DNA of 64,000 nucleotides from Thalassotalea euphylliae (GCF_003390335.1 NZ_QUOU01000001.1:1178001-1242000); one strand, 5' to 3'; shown: positions 42,925 to 52,207, counted from the first letter of the stretch. Translations and numbers: made by a program. Notes: a model not told the origin generated them from the letters alone.

Positions 42925-44421
42925 ATGCATGGTCAAAAGCAAATTCTTGTCGTCGATAACGACGTGACAAGACGGCAGCAAATTGAAACGGTTCTTGCCT
43001 TTGTTGGCGAGCATTTTTTATCTTGCGCTGAAGATGAACTGATTAACGTTTTTAAGCAAACGGCTAATGTGTTAACCGTGATTTTTGCCGGTAATGTTTC
43101 ACACTCGTCTGCACAGTTGATCGCTAATAATCCGCGCTGCCCATTTGTGCTGCATGATGTGTTGGATCAAAACGCGGTTGCTAGTTACGCCAACGTCATT
43201 GGCGAGCTTTCTGTACCGCTAAATTATGCGCAGTTAACTGAGCAGATTCACCATTGCCATCAATACCACAACAAACTGCCGACCAAAGGTCAATCGAAAC
43301 CTGGCAGCACTAAGCTGTTTCGCTCACTTATTGGTGTGAGTAAGCCGATGCAGCAAGTACGGTTCTTAATTGAACAAGTAGCGCCTACTGCGGCGAACGT
43401 GCTGGTACTGGGTGAGTCGGGTACAGGTAAAGAAGTGGTTGCTCGCAACATTCACAATTTATCTGAGCGTGCTAATGCGCCGTTTGTACCCGTAAACTGT
43501 GGGGCGATTCCGGGAGAATTACTTGAAAGTGAGCTTTTTGGTCATGAAAAGGGCGCTTTTACGGGGGCGATTTCAAGCCGAAAAGGGCGTTTTGAATTAG
43601 CGGAAGGCGGTACGCTATTTCTTGATGAAATTGGCGATATGCCACAGCCAATGCAAGTCAAACTGTTACGCGTACTCCAAGAGCGCACGTTTGAGCGTGT
43701 TGGGGGGAGTAAAAGCATTAAGGCCAATGTGCGTGTTATTGCCGCAACTCATCAAAACCTTGAAAATATGATCAAAACGGGCGATTTCCGTGAAGATTTA
43801 TTTTATCGCCTCAATGTTTTCCCGATTGAAACCCCGGCACTGCGCGAGCGCAAAGAAGATGTGCCATTACTGTTACAAGAGCTAATCTCGCGTTTTGAAG
43901 CTGAGCAAAGTGGTAGTGTTCGCTTTACCGAGAAAGCGATTGAGTCACTCATGGAACACCCGTGGGCGGGCAACGTCCGCGAGCTTTCGAATCTTATCGA
44001 GCGCATGATTATCATGTATGGCGATCAAGTGGTTAACGTTAGTGAACTGCCAACTAAGTATCAGCATATCGACGTTGAAGAATACGAACCCGAATACCCG
44101 GAAGAGTTACAAGAACGCGAAGCAATTAATGAGCTTTTTGCCGGTTTCGATTATGACGATGATGATGTGCTTGACGAGAATGAAGCTCAAAGCTTAGTTA
44201 GTGAAGAGGCTGCTCAAGAGGGGAATGCTGCCAATGTTGGCGTGCTACCAAGTGAAGGTATCAACCTGAAAGAGTACCTTGCTGATCTGGAAGTCTCTTT
44301 AATTAATCAAGCATTAGCGCAGCACCAAGGGGTCGTCGCGAGAGCCGCTGAACTGCTGGGTATGAGACGTACAACACTCGTTGAGAAGATGAAAAAATAC
44401 GACTTACAGAAAGACAAGTAG
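42925..44421 (+). CDS. flrA: Flagellar master regulator FlrA (FleQ)
   Basis: A 498 aa sigma-54-dependent activator at the top of the polar-flagellum hierarchy. It has an N-terminal FleQ-type receiver-like domain (ILVVDNDVTRRQQIE), an AAA+ core with Walker A GESGTGKE (163-170) and an intact sigma-54 contact loop GAFTGA (210-215), and a C-terminal Fis-type helix-turn-helix (AARAAELLGMRRTTLVEKMK region). A long acidic linker (about 380-430) precedes the DNA-binding part. The start was placed at ATG 42925; an in-frame GTG at 42907 would add 6 residues. FleQ homologues are inhibited by FlhG and respond to c-di-GMP. Confidence 0.94.
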   Translation: MHGQKQILVVDNDVTRRQQIETVLAFVGEHFLSCAEDELINVFKQTANVLTVIFAGNVSHSSAQLIANNPRCPFVLHDVLDQNAVASYANVIGELSVPLNYAQLTEQIHHCHQYHNKLPTKGQSKPGSTKLFRSLIGVSKPMQQVRFLIEQVAPTAANVLVLGESGTGKEVVARNIHNLSERANAPFVPVNCGAIPGELLESELFGHEKGAFTGAISSRKGRFELAEGGTLFLDEIGDMPQPMQVKLLRVLQERTFERVGGSKSIKANVRVIAATHQNLENMIKTGDFREDLFYRLNVFPIETPALRERKEDVPLLLQELISRFEAEQSGSVRFTEKAIESLMEHPWAGNVRELSNLIERMIIMYGDQVVNVSELPTKYQHIDVEEYEPEYPEELQEREAINELFAGFDYDDDDVLDENEAQSLVSEEAAQEGNAANVGVLPSEGINLKEYLADLEVSLINQALAQHQGVVARAAELLGMRRTTLVEKMKKYDLQKDK

Positions 44422-44470
44422 GCTAAGTTAGTTGGTTAAGTAAGTTAGTTGTTTAAACGACATAAAATAT

Positions 44471-44506
44471 AAGAGGGTGAGCTGATTAAAATCAGCTCAC
44501 CCTTTT
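44471..44506. terminator. Bidirectional terminator between flrA and the small convergent gene
   Basis: A perfect 12 bp stem GGGTGAGCTGAT / ATCAGCTCACCC with loop TAAA, followed by TTTT on the plus strand and an A/T-rich tract (CTTATATTTTATG) on the minus strand. It ends both flrA and the gene at 44535-44825. Confidence 0.88.
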
Positions 44507-44534
44507 CAGTATTTGTAGATAAATCGGCGAGTGT

Positions 44535-44825
44535 TTAAGATAACGGTACGTGGTGAACAATGCCAGCCATACCGTCATTTTTTGCCGCTAAAATTGCTTC
44601 AGCTACCACTTCGTGATTCACATCTTCGGCTTCGTTAAGCAAGCTTTGTTCTTCAATCATAATATTGTCCCAGCCTTTTTTCATCATGTACTCTTCAATT
44701 GACGCTAGTTGCTCGTCAAGGCTTTCATTCTGGGTGAATAGACTAAAGCTGTAGCGTTTACCTTTAACGAAGCTACTGCTGTTTTCTGCATGGTTTGATT
44801 CTGCACTTCCACCAAGTACTAACAT
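44535..44825 (-). CDS. Small hypothetical protein between flrA and flrB
   Basis: A 96 aa soluble, acidic protein of no recognised family. The middle is helical (LDEQLASIEEYMMKKGWDN) and the C-terminal part reads EVVAEAILAAKNDGMAGIVHH. There is no signal peptide, membrane segment or cysteine pair. The ATG has AAGG 7 bases upstream and the gene ends at a strong bidirectional terminator, both of which support a real gene. Its position inside the flr regulatory group, on the opposite strand, does not by itself show a flagellar role. Confidence 0.65.
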   Translation of the reverse strand: MLVLGGSAESNHAENSSSFVKGKRYSFSLFTQNESLDEQLASIEEYMMKKGWDNIMIEEQSLLNEAEDVNHEVVAEAILAAKNDGMAGIVHHVPLS

Positions 44826-45233
44826 ATAAATACCTTACTTTTATCCAAAAAATTGTCGTTATTGAGACAATGACTTGCAAGCACGTAAGATGCCAACTTT
44901 GCTTTACTAGTTATACTTATAATTTTAATGCTTTTATTTGTATTGTTGTGTATGCCTTGAGCGAAATTGACGGTTTAACTTTGTCTAGCTGTAAGCCGCT
45001 GACAGAAATTTGGCATCTCAGCTTTTTGTGGTTTAACTACTTGAATATTAAGGTGTATTTGTTATTGGCATTATTAGTGCTTTAGCCTTGCCATCTAGCT
45101 TATTTTATCGTTTTGTTAGTGTTTCGAAGCCGATGCCTTGAAACGGATGCCAAGCACGGCATCTTATTCGCACAGCACAAGGTATTCGCAAACATCAAAT
45201 AAAGCGGGGCTTATCAAGCATTGAGGAAGTATT
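44826..45233. other. Intergenic region upstream of flrB
   Basis: About 400 bases with no supported gene. It contains a candidate sigma-54 promoter at 45157-45172 and a small hairpin-capable sequence (GATGCC...GGCATC, 45143-45162) overlapping its -24 element. A promoter for the leftward 96 aa gene must also lie here but was not identified. Confidence 0.5.
45157..45172 (+). promoter_or_regulatory. Candidate sigma-54 promoter of flrB-flrC
   Basis: CGGCATCTTATTCGCA has GG (45158-45159) and GC (45170-45171) 10 bases apart, with GGCA and GCA matching the consensus. The leader to flrB would be about 50 bases. In Vibrio, flrBC is a FlrA- and sigma-54-dependent operon, which supports the call. Confidence 0.55.
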
Positions 45234-46508
45234 ATGGCGACAGCACTGAATTCACATGTTGACATTAGCACAGCTAATAACATTTTGAACCAAGGTGGCT
45301 TTGCATTTGAAGATCATCAAGCGGGCACTATTCGAAGTGTTAGTAGCCAGGATGGTTTAGGCAAAGAAGCATACGTTGGTGAGTTAGCGTATTTACGTCA
45401 GCAAAGTAGCCAGCTAAGTCAGCTTATTGATGTTATGCCGACAGGCGTGATAATTCTCGACGGCAATGGCATTGTCGTGCGTGTTAACGAGTTTGCAAAA
45501 CAGCTGCTTGATGAGCCAATTTTGGGGCAGGCTTGGTTTGATGTCATTAAGCGCTCGTTTAAACCGCGTGCCGATGACTGGCATGAGGTTTCCTTAAAAG
45601 ACGGGCGCCGCGTAAAACTTGAAATCAGTGCACTTGGTCACCAGCCGGGTCAACTTATTATGATCACTGACTTGACGGAAACCCGTTTACTGCAAGACAA
45701 ACTGGGCCAATTACAACGTTTGTCTTCGCTGGGGCGCATGGTGTCAAAATTAGCACATCAAATTCGCACACCTTTGTCTGCCGCGATGCTATACGGTGCA
45801 AACCTCGCTAACGAAAATTTGCCTGAAACCTCTAAATCAGGATTTCAAGAAAAGCTCATGTCTCGCCTTACCGATTTAGAGCAGCAAGTTAACGATATGC
45901 TACTGTTTGCCAAAAGTGGCAACCAACAAGTGGTCACGACATTAACTGTTAATGATCTTGTTGAGAAATCAGTGGCGGCGATGGAAGCGCTCATCAATAA
46001 GTCAAACAGTGAAGTGATCTTGAACTTAACCAATACTCATTGTCAGGTACTAGGTAATGAAAGTGCGCTATCTGGCGCTTTGCAAAACCTTATTCACAAC
46101 AGTTTAGAAGTCATCAAGCACAACGCAAAAATCGTATTGTCGGTTGAAGCACATGAGCAACATGTGTTTATCAGTGTCAAAGATAACGGCCAGGGGATTG
46201 ACCCAGCACTCGCCGAAAAAATCTTCGAACCTTTCTTTACGTCGCGTGCGCAAGGTACTGGCCTAGGGTTAGCGGTGGTCAAATCGGTCGCAAATGCCCA
46301 TCAAGGTGATGTCAAACTGATCAGTGGCTCGAATGAAGGGGCGAACTTTTGTATTAAGTTACCACTGCTAGTGGGTGGTAATCACACTTCAACTCACAGC
46401 TCAACTTACACCTCAACTCACACCTCAACTCACACCTCAATTAAAAAGCAGTATAACGCGACAGAAGCAGATTTAACGCAGCAGTTTCAGGAGGCTAACC
46501 ATGGTTAA
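45234..46508 (+). CDS. flrB: Flagellar sensor histidine kinase FlrB (FleS)
   Basis: A 424 aa cytoplasmic kinase that phosphorylates FlrC. No membrane segment is present. A PAS domain lies at about residues 60-135 (LIDVMPTGVIILDGNGIVV), followed by the H-box MVSKLAHQIRTPLSAAML with His175, N-box LQNLIHNSLEVI, DNGQGIDPALAEKIF and the G2 box GTGLGLAVVKSV. After the kinase domain the tail carries five imperfect HTST-type tetrapeptide repeats (residues 384-403). It overlaps flrC by 8 bases. Confidence 0.94.
   Translation: MATALNSHVDISTANNILNQGGFAFEDHQAGTIRSVSSQDGLGKEAYVGELAYLRQQSSQLSQLIDVMPTGVIILDGNGIVVRVNEFAKQLLDEPILGQAWFDVIKRSFKPRADDWHEVSLKDGRRVKLEISALGHQPGQLIMITDLTETRLLQDKLGQLQRLSSLGRMVSKLAHQIRTPLSAAMLYGANLANENLPETSKSGFQEKLMSRLTDLEQQVNDMLLFAKSGNQQVVTTLTVNDLVEKSVAAMEALINKSNSEVILNLTNTHCQVLGNESALSGALQNLIHNSLEVIKHNAKIVLSVEAHEQHVFISVKDNGQGIDPALAEKIFEPFFTSRAQGTGLGLAVVKSVANAHQGDVKLISGSNEGANFCIKLPLLVGGNHTSTHSSTYTSTHTSTHTSIKKQYNATEADLTQQFQEANHG
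46383..46442 (+). repeat. 12 bp tandem repeat in the 3' end of flrB
   Basis: Five imperfect copies of a 12-base unit (consensus CACACCTCAACT), in frame, encoding HTST, HSST, YTST, HTST, HTSI. A change of whole units would keep the frame, so the tail can vary in length without inactivating the kinase. Confidence 0.9.
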
Positions 46509-47853
46509 TAGTAAGGTTAATAGTAAAATTCTCGTTGTCGAAGATGACGCAGGTTTACGTGAAGCACTTGTTGATACTTTATTATTGGCTGGGTACGAAT
46601 GCCTCGAAGCAGACTCTGGTGAACAGGCGTTAATGACACTCAAGCAACAAACGGTTGATTTGATCGTTAGCGATGTGCAGATGGGCGGTATGTCGGGGTT
46701 GTCGCTACTGAAAAGTGTCAAAGCGCAGTACCCGAATTTACCGATGTTGCTGATGACGGCGTATGGCACTATTGATGACGCTGTTCAAGCCATGAAAGAT
46801 GGTGCAAGTAACTACATGTCAAAGCCATTCGCTCCTGAAGTGCTACTCAATATGGTCAGCCAATATGCGCCATTGTCAGCAGTGAGCAAACAAGACCCCA
46901 TCGTCGCTGATAGCAAAAGTGTTGAATTATTGACGCTGGCGCGAAAAGTGGCGACAACCGATGCCTCTGTAATGGTGCTTGGGCCAAGTGGCTCAGGTAA
47001 AGAAGTGCTGGCGCAATACGTTCACAATCACTCGGCGCGTAAAGACGCCCCTTTTGTTGCCATTAACTGCGCCGCGATCCCTGAAAATATGTTGGAAGCG
47101 ACGCTGTTTGGCTATGAAAAAGGGGCTTTTACGGGCGCGATTTCTGCCTGCCCAGGTAAATTCGAACAAGCACAGGGCGGCACTATATTACTCGATGAAA
47201 TTACCGAGATGGATTTAGGCTTACAAGCTAAAATTCTGCGGGTTCTGCAAGAGCGGGAAGTCGAGCGTCTTGGCGGTCGTAAAACAATTGCACTCGATGT
47301 GCGTGTCATTGCCACCAGTAACCGAGATTTAAAAGACGCTGTGCGCGATGGCGTATTCCGCGAAGATTTATACTATCGCTTAAACGTTTTCCCACTCACT
47401 TGGCTGCCATTGGCTGAGCGCCGTGATGATATATTGCCACTGGCAAAGCACTTGGCGCAAATTCACAGCCAGCGCAATGGTCAACCTATGCCTGAGTTTA
47501 GTGCCTGTGCGCGCAGTAAAATGTTGGCCTACCAATGGCCAGGCAATGTACGTGAGCTGGATAATGTGATGCAGCGAGCGTTAATTTTACACGCTGAGCA
47601 AATGATCAATGCTGGCGATATTCTGATTGAAAACTTTGACACGCAAATTCAAGTGACGAGCGATGTTGAGCAGGAAAAAGAAGAAAAGCTGGGCAATGAG
47701 TTAAAACAGCAAGAGCACCAAATTATTTTGGATACCTTGCAAGCGTGCCAAGGTAGCCGCAAGGCTGTTGCCGAGCGACTGGGGATCAGTCCACGGACAC
47801 TGCGCTATAAAATTGCCAAAATGCGTGATTGTGGTATCGACATTCCGGCTTAA
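46501..47853 (+). CDS. flrC: Flagellar response regulator FlrC (FleR)
   Basis: A 450 aa NtrC-type activator of sigma-54 class III flagellar genes. The receiver domain has the acidic pair EDD (14-16), the phosphorylation site Asp58 (LIVSDVQMGGMSG) and SKPF. The AAA+ domain has GPSGSGKE (161-168) and the sigma-54 loop GAFTGA (208-213). The C-terminus is a Fis-type helix-turn-helix (KAVAERLGISPRTLRYKI). Translation is coupled to flrB by an 8-base overlap. The gene is followed by a strong terminator. Confidence 0.95.
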   Translation: MVNSKVNSKILVVEDDAGLREALVDTLLLAGYECLEADSGEQALMTLKQQTVDLIVSDVQMGGMSGLSLLKSVKAQYPNLPMLLMTAYGTIDDAVQAMKDGASNYMSKPFAPEVLLNMVSQYAPLSAVSKQDPIVADSKSVELLTLARKVATTDASVMVLGPSGSGKEVLAQYVHNHSARKDAPFVAINCAAIPENMLEATLFGYEKGAFTGAISACPGKFEQAQGGTILLDEITEMDLGLQAKILRVLQEREVERLGGRKTIALDVRVIATSNRDLKDAVRDGVFREDLYYRLNVFPLTWLPLAERRDDILPLAKHLAQIHSQRNGQPMPEFSACARSKMLAYQWPGNVRELDNVMQRALILHAEQMINAGDILIENFDTQIQVTSDVEQEKEEKLGNELKQQEHQIILDTLQACQGSRKAVAERLGISPRTLRYKIAKMRDCGIDIPA

Positions 47854-47982
47854 TGATCATAATGACTCGTTAGCAGTTAGTCGTTGGTAAAAACTGTTTA
47901 TGGGGGGCTCGGTTGTTATCGCCGTCATAAGACTCGACGGCGAACATCAAGGTCTAAAGATTCACACCTTAATTATTCCACC

Positions 47983-48028
47983 TGTCACGCTAGGTTTATT
48001 CCATCGCCTAGTGTGACATCCTCTTTTT
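47983..48028 (+). terminator. Terminator after flrC
   Basis: A 12 bp stem TGTCACGCTAGG / CCTAGTGTGACA (one G-U pair), 12-base loop, then TCCTCTTTTT. It lies in the 323-base flrC-fliE gap, whose other feature is the fliE promoter; no gene is seen there. Confidence 0.8.
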
Positions 48029-48099
48029 ATTCCCTTAAACCTTTCATTAATGTCATAATAAACAAGTGGTTATCGCTTAGTTAAAAAGGCTGTGTTCAT

Positions 48100-48115
48100 T
48101 GGCACTATGCTTGCT
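48100..48115 (+). promoter_or_regulatory. Sigma-54 promoter of the fliE operon
   Basis: TGGCACTATGCTTGCT matches TGGCAC-N5-TTGCT perfectly, with GG (48101-48102) and GC (48113-48114) 10 bases apart. The start near 48126 gives a leader of about 50 bases to fliE. FlrA control is expected by analogy with Vibrio. Confidence 0.88.
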
Positions 48116-48176
48116 TTACAAGGTAAGTAAGTGGTTGGTGATATAAACAACAGTTTTTTGACAGAGGTGAATCGTC

Positions 48177-48509
48177 ATGGATATCAAAGCAAATTCTTTA
48201 TTGGCACAAATGCAAGCTATGTCTGTAGAAGCAACAGGCAATCGCGCCATGCCAATGGAGTCAATGCAGAAGGTCAACTCCTCGTCATCTGATTTTGGCA
48301 ATGTGTTTAAACAAGCGATAGACACAGTGAACGGTTTACAGCAAGATGCAGGGCAAAAGCGCACGGCTTTTGAAATGGGTGACGATCGCGTGACCTTAGC
48401 CGAAACCATGATTGCTGCGCAAAAATCGAGCGTTGCATTTGAAGCAACAGTACAAGTTCGAAATAAGTTTGTCGAAGCCTATAAAGAAATCATGAGTATG
48501 CCAGTATAA
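48177..48509 (+). CDS. fliE: Flagellar hook-basal body protein FliE
   Basis: A 110 aa protein linking the MS ring to the rod and exported early. The C-terminal two thirds match FliE: FGNVFKQAIDTVNGLQQDAG, VTLAETMIAAQKSSVAFEATVQVRNKFVEAY and the ending EIMSMPV. GAGGTGA precedes the ATG. It is the first gene of the sigma-54 operon fliEFGHIJ. Confidence 0.95.
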   Translation: MDIKANSLLAQMQAMSVEATGNRAMPMESMQKVNSSSSDFGNVFKQAIDTVNGLQQDAGQKRTAFEMGDDRVTLAETMIAAQKSSVAFEATVQVRNKFVEAYKEIMSMPV

Positions 48510-48562
48510 TGCGCGCTGAATTTGCAAAACGCATTCACAAAGTCAATTAGCGGAGAAGTAGA

Positions 48563-50275
48563 GTGGCTGACAATAATTCAACAGCAATGGCAACTACAGA
48601 TGGCTCAGATCTGGTCGCACAAGACAACGATTTAGTCGAAGAGCAGAAGTCTGGGTTTGCCGCGTCGCTTGGTAATGTCGACGTACTGCGTCAGTTGACT
48701 TTGATCATGGCATTGGCGATTTGTTTAGCGATTGCCGTGTTTGTAATTATGTGGGCCAATCAGCCGGAATACCGCATTTTATCAAAGCTGCCGACACAAC
48801 AACTGATTGAAACCATGGATTTTCTCGATGCCAATCAAGTTGACTACAAACAAGCGAATAACACTATCTCTGTACCAGCCGACGAATACCAAGACATTAA
48901 ATTATTACTTGCTCGCCAAGGCTTAACCGATGAGCCGTCTGAAGGTACAGACATCATCATGAAAGACATGGGCTTTGGGGTCAGCCAACGACTTGAAAGC
49001 GAACGCTTAAAACACAGCCGCGAAAAACAGCTTGCTTATACCATTGAACAACTGCAATCTATCCAACGCGCGAAAGTCTTATTGGCAATCCCTCGTGAAA
49101 ACGTTTTCGCGCGTAAACAAAAATCACCCTCTGCGACCGTTGTTTTAACCTTGGCCCGTGGCCGCGTCTTGTCAGAAGAAGAAGTTGACTCTGTGGTCGA
49201 TATTATCGCCTCCGCAGTACAAGGCATGTCGCCAAATCGGGTCACGGTAACCGATCAAAACGGCCGCTTGCTCAACTCTGGTAGTCAAGATTCTGTCTCT
49301 TCACGTTCGCGCAAAGAGTTTGAAATCGAGCAAAAGCGCGAAACCGAATACATGGAGAAGATTGACTCCATCCTCATTCCTGTGGTGGGCTTAGGTAATT
49401 ACACCGCGCAAGTTGACGTGACCATGGATTTCACCAACACTGAAGAAACGTCACGCCGTTACAACCCAGATTTACCCGCGCTGCGCAGTGAAATGCAAGT
49501 CGAAGACACGTCGATTGGCGGTTCATTGGGGGGGATTCCCGGGGCGCTAACAAACCAGCCGCCACTAGCCTCTGATATTCCTGAAAATGCGACCGGTAAT
49601 GGTGACCAACCCGTAGCGCCATCGCGCAAACATTCTGAGTCAACGAAAAACTACGAGCTTGACGAGTCAATCAGCTACGTTAAACAACAAACGGGGGTTA
49701 TTCGTCGCATCAGTGTATCGGTTGCGCTTGATTATATTTCATCAACCAATGCGGAAGGTGAAACTGCTCAAGCCCCTCGCTCGGTGTCAGAGTTAGCGAA
49801 CATTCGCCGTTTATTGCAAGGCAGTATAGGTTTTGACCTGCAACGTGGTGATACCTTAGAGGTGGTCACACTGCCATTCTCGCGTATTGATTTAGGTGAA
49901 GAAGAAGAGGTGCCAATTTACGAACAACCCTGGTTTATGCAGGCGTTAAAATTGGTGATGGGGGCATTAGTGATTATCGTGTTGATTGTGGCTGTGGTTC
50001 GCCCAATGCTGAAACGCCTAATCTACCCAGATCAAACACCAGCAGATTACGGCGATAAGTCACTAGACAGTCATGTTGACCTAGGTGATGAAACCATGGA
50101 TATGCTAACATCAGATTTTGATGCTGAAGCAGTCGGTTTTGCACCTGACGGTAGCTTGCAATTACCTGACTTGCATCGCGATGAAGATATTTTGAAAGCA
50201 GTTCGAGCGCTTGTTGCAAACGAGCCAGAGCTGTCATCCCAAGTAGTGAAAAGTTGGTTGAGCGAAGATGAGTGA
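48563..50275 (+). CDS. fliF: Flagellar MS-ring protein FliF
   Basis: A 570 aa inner-membrane ring protein. Two membrane segments are visible, at about residues 45-67 (TLIMALAICLAIAVFVIMWA) and 460-481 (LVMGALVIIVLIVAVV), flanking the large periplasmic ring-building region (RILSKLPTQQLIETMDFLD, DMGFGVSQRLESERLKHSREKQ). The C-terminal cytoplasmic tail (VRALVANEPELSSQVVKSWL) binds FliG. It starts at GTG with GGAG upstream and overlaps fliG by 8 bases. Confidence 0.97.
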   Translation: MADNNSTAMATTDGSDLVAQDNDLVEEQKSGFAASLGNVDVLRQLTLIMALAICLAIAVFVIMWANQPEYRILSKLPTQQLIETMDFLDANQVDYKQANNTISVPADEYQDIKLLLARQGLTDEPSEGTDIIMKDMGFGVSQRLESERLKHSREKQLAYTIEQLQSIQRAKVLLAIPRENVFARKQKSPSATVVLTLARGRVLSEEEVDSVVDIIASAVQGMSPNRVTVTDQNGRLLNSGSQDSVSSRSRKEFEIEQKRETEYMEKIDSILIPVVGLGNYTAQVDVTMDFTNTEETSRRYNPDLPALRSEMQVEDTSIGGSLGGIPGALTNQPPLASDIPENATGNGDQPVAPSRKHSESTKNYELDESISYVKQQTGVIRRISVSVALDYISSTNAEGETAQAPRSVSELANIRRLLQGSIGFDLQRGDTLEVVTLPFSRIDLGEEEEVPIYEQPWFMQALKLVMGALVIIVLIVAVVRPMLKRLIYPDQTPADYGDKSLDSHVDLGDETMDMLTSDFDAEAVGFAPDGSLQLPDLHRDEDILKAVRALVANEPELSSQVVKSWLSEDE

Positions 50276-51326
50276 TGAAGGCCAAGAACTAGCCCCCGCT
50301 GGCGGTGGTGCTGGTGGTTTTGATGTTGAAAAGCTAGACGGTGCTGAAAAAGCGTCAATTCTACTGTTGAGTTTGTCGGAAGAAGACGCCGCACAAATTC
50401 TCAAGCACTTAGAGCCTAAACAAGTACAACAAGTCGGTATGATTATGGCGGGTATGGAAGACTTTACCCAAGAGAAAATCACCGCCGTACACAAGGTGTT
50501 TATCAATGAGATTCAAAACTTCTCAACCATAGGTTTCCAAAGTGAAGAATTTGTTCGCAAGGCATTAACTGCGGCGCTTGGTGAAGATAAAGCGGGTAAC
50601 CTTATCGATCAAATCGTGATGGGCGGTGGTGCGAAAGGCTTAGATTCATTGAAATGGATGGACTCAAAGCAGGTGGCCAACATTATCCGCAATGAGCATC
50701 CGCAGATCCAAACCATTGTTTTATCTTACCTAGAGCCTGAGCAGTCAGCAGAAATCATGGGGCAGTTCTCTGAAAAGGTACGCCTAGATCTGATGATGCG
50801 CATTGCCAATCTTGAAGAAGTTCAACCGGCAGCATTGCAAGAGTTGAACGAAATCATGGAGAAACAGTTTGCCGGTCAAGCAGGTGCGCAAGCGGCGAAA
50901 ATGGGCGGCTTGAAAGCAGCTGCCGATATCATGAATTACCTAGACACGAATGTGGAAGGTATGTTGATGGACTCAATTCGCGAGCACGACGAAGAGATGA
51001 GCCAACAAATTCAAGATCTGATGTTTGTCTTTGAAAACTTGGCGGATGTTGACGATCGCGGTATTCAAGCAATCCTCAAAGAAGTACAGCAAGACGCACT
51101 AATGAAGGCCATCAAAGGTGCCGACGAAGCCTTGAAAGAAAAAATCCTTGGCAATATGTCAAAACGTGCGGCAGAGATGTTGGCAGATGACCTTGAAGCC
51201 ATGGGACCTGTGCGTATCAGTGAAGTCGAGGCCGCGCAAAAAGAAATTCTTTCTGTCGCTCGTCGATTATCAGACGCGGGTGAAATTATGCTTGGCGGCG
51301 GTGGCGGTGGCGATGAATTCTTATAG
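50268..51326 (+). CDS. fliG: Flagellar motor switch protein FliG
   Basis: A 352 aa C-ring protein that contacts FliF and the stators. It shows the N-terminal helix KASILLLSLSEEDAAQIL, the EHPQ motif (NEHPQIQTIVLSYL) in the middle domain, and the C-terminal charged torque domain (LMFVFENLADVDDRGIQAIL, ISEVEAAQKEILSVARRL). An acidic/Gly-rich N-terminal lead of about 20 residues and the Gly-rich tail (GGGGGG) are slight extensions. Length is normal. Confidence 0.97.
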   Translation: MSDEGQELAPAGGGAGGFDVEKLDGAEKASILLLSLSEEDAAQILKHLEPKQVQQVGMIMAGMEDFTQEKITAVHKVFINEIQNFSTIGFQSEEFVRKALTAALGEDKAGNLIDQIVMGGGAKGLDSLKWMDSKQVANIIRNEHPQIQTIVLSYLEPEQSAEIMGQFSEKVRLDLMMRIANLEEVQPAALQELNEIMEKQFAGQAGAQAAKMGGLKAAADIMNYLDTNVEGMLMDSIREHDEEMSQQIQDLMFVFENLADVDDRGIQAILKEVQQDALMKAIKGADEALKEKILGNMSKRAAEMLADDLEAMGPVRISEVEAAQKEILSVARRLSDAGEIMLGGGGGGDEFL

Positions 51327-51389
51327 TCGCGACCCGATGAGTCTGCTTGTTAAGCAGTCATGACGTTTTGATGATGGCTGCTGATACGT

Positions 51390-52187
51390 ATGAGTAAATT
51401 GATAAAATCGCCCGTTGGTCAACAAGTGTTAAAGCAGAGCGAGCAAGAATCCTCGCTTTGGCATTTGCCTGATGTTGAAAAGCAAGCAAGCGCACAAGAG
51501 CTTGAACAAACCAATGCACTGGGTAAACCGCGCAATTGGCGCTACGAGCCCCCCCCTGAGCCAGAACCCGAGCCAGTTCCTTTAACTGCGGAAGAGATTG
51601 AAGAAATTCGCCAAGCGGCTTACGAAGAAGGGTTTAACCAAGGCAAAGAAGAAGGCTTTGCCAAAGGCTATGAAGAGGGTAAAGCGCAAGGTCACCAAGA
51701 GGGTGAGCAAGCCGGGCGCGAACAAGGTCATGCCGAAGGTTTTGCCTCGGGTGAGCAAGCAATTAATGAACTCGCTGCGCAGTGGCAGCAGCAAGTCGAA
51801 CAGCTACACCAACCACTGGCGGTGGTTGAAAAAAATATCGAGCACCAGTTGTTAGTGTTGGTGGCGCAGTTAACCGAAGCTGTTGTGCTGAGCGAAGCCA
51901 AAACGAATCCCGATATTTTAACGGCCGCGATCAGTGAAGGTATCAAAGCGCTACCCAGCCAAGAATCACAGGTGCAAATTTTATTACACCCGAGTGATAT
52001 TACGCGGGTTACAGAGCAATTTGGTGACAGCTATATTCAAGAGCAGGGCTGGCGTTTATTGCCGGCACCGCAATTCGATCCCGGTAGTTGTCAAATCGAA
52101 AACAGCACCTCGAGTATCGATCTCACGTTAAAATCACGTATCAAACAAGTTGTGGAATCATTTTTGCAAGAAGCCCTACATAAGTAG
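51390..52187 (+). CDS. fliH: Flagellar export ATPase regulator FliH
   Basis: A 265 aa regulator that holds the FliI ATPase in check and links it to the C ring. A Pro/Glu-rich linker (YEPPPEPEPEPVPL, near residue 55) precedes the GxxxG-like helical repeat typical of FliH (EEGFNQGKEEGFAKGYEEGK and on to HAEGFASGE). The C-terminal domain has DPGSCQIENSTSSIDLTL. The linker is encoded by a run of eight C (51549-51556), a possible slippage site. Confidence 0.92.
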   Translation: MSKLIKSPVGQQVLKQSEQESSLWHLPDVEKQASAQELEQTNALGKPRNWRYEPPPEPEPEPVPLTAEEIEEIRQAAYEEGFNQGKEEGFAKGYEEGKAQGHQEGEQAGREQGHAEGFASGEQAINELAAQWQQQVEQLHQPLAVVEKNIEHQLLVLVAQLTEAVVLSEAKTNPDILTAAISEGIKALPSQESQVQILLHPSDITRVTEQFGDSYIQEQGWRLLPAPQFDPGSCQIENSTSSIDLTLKSRIKQVVESFLQEALHK

Positions 52188-52207
52188 TTTGTTGTCAAAA
52201 TTCCAAC

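Noticed and set aside
44795..45085. 96-codon plus-strand frame upstream of flrB
   Set aside because: Overlaps the start of the better supported minus-strand gene and has no ribosome-binding site or family features.
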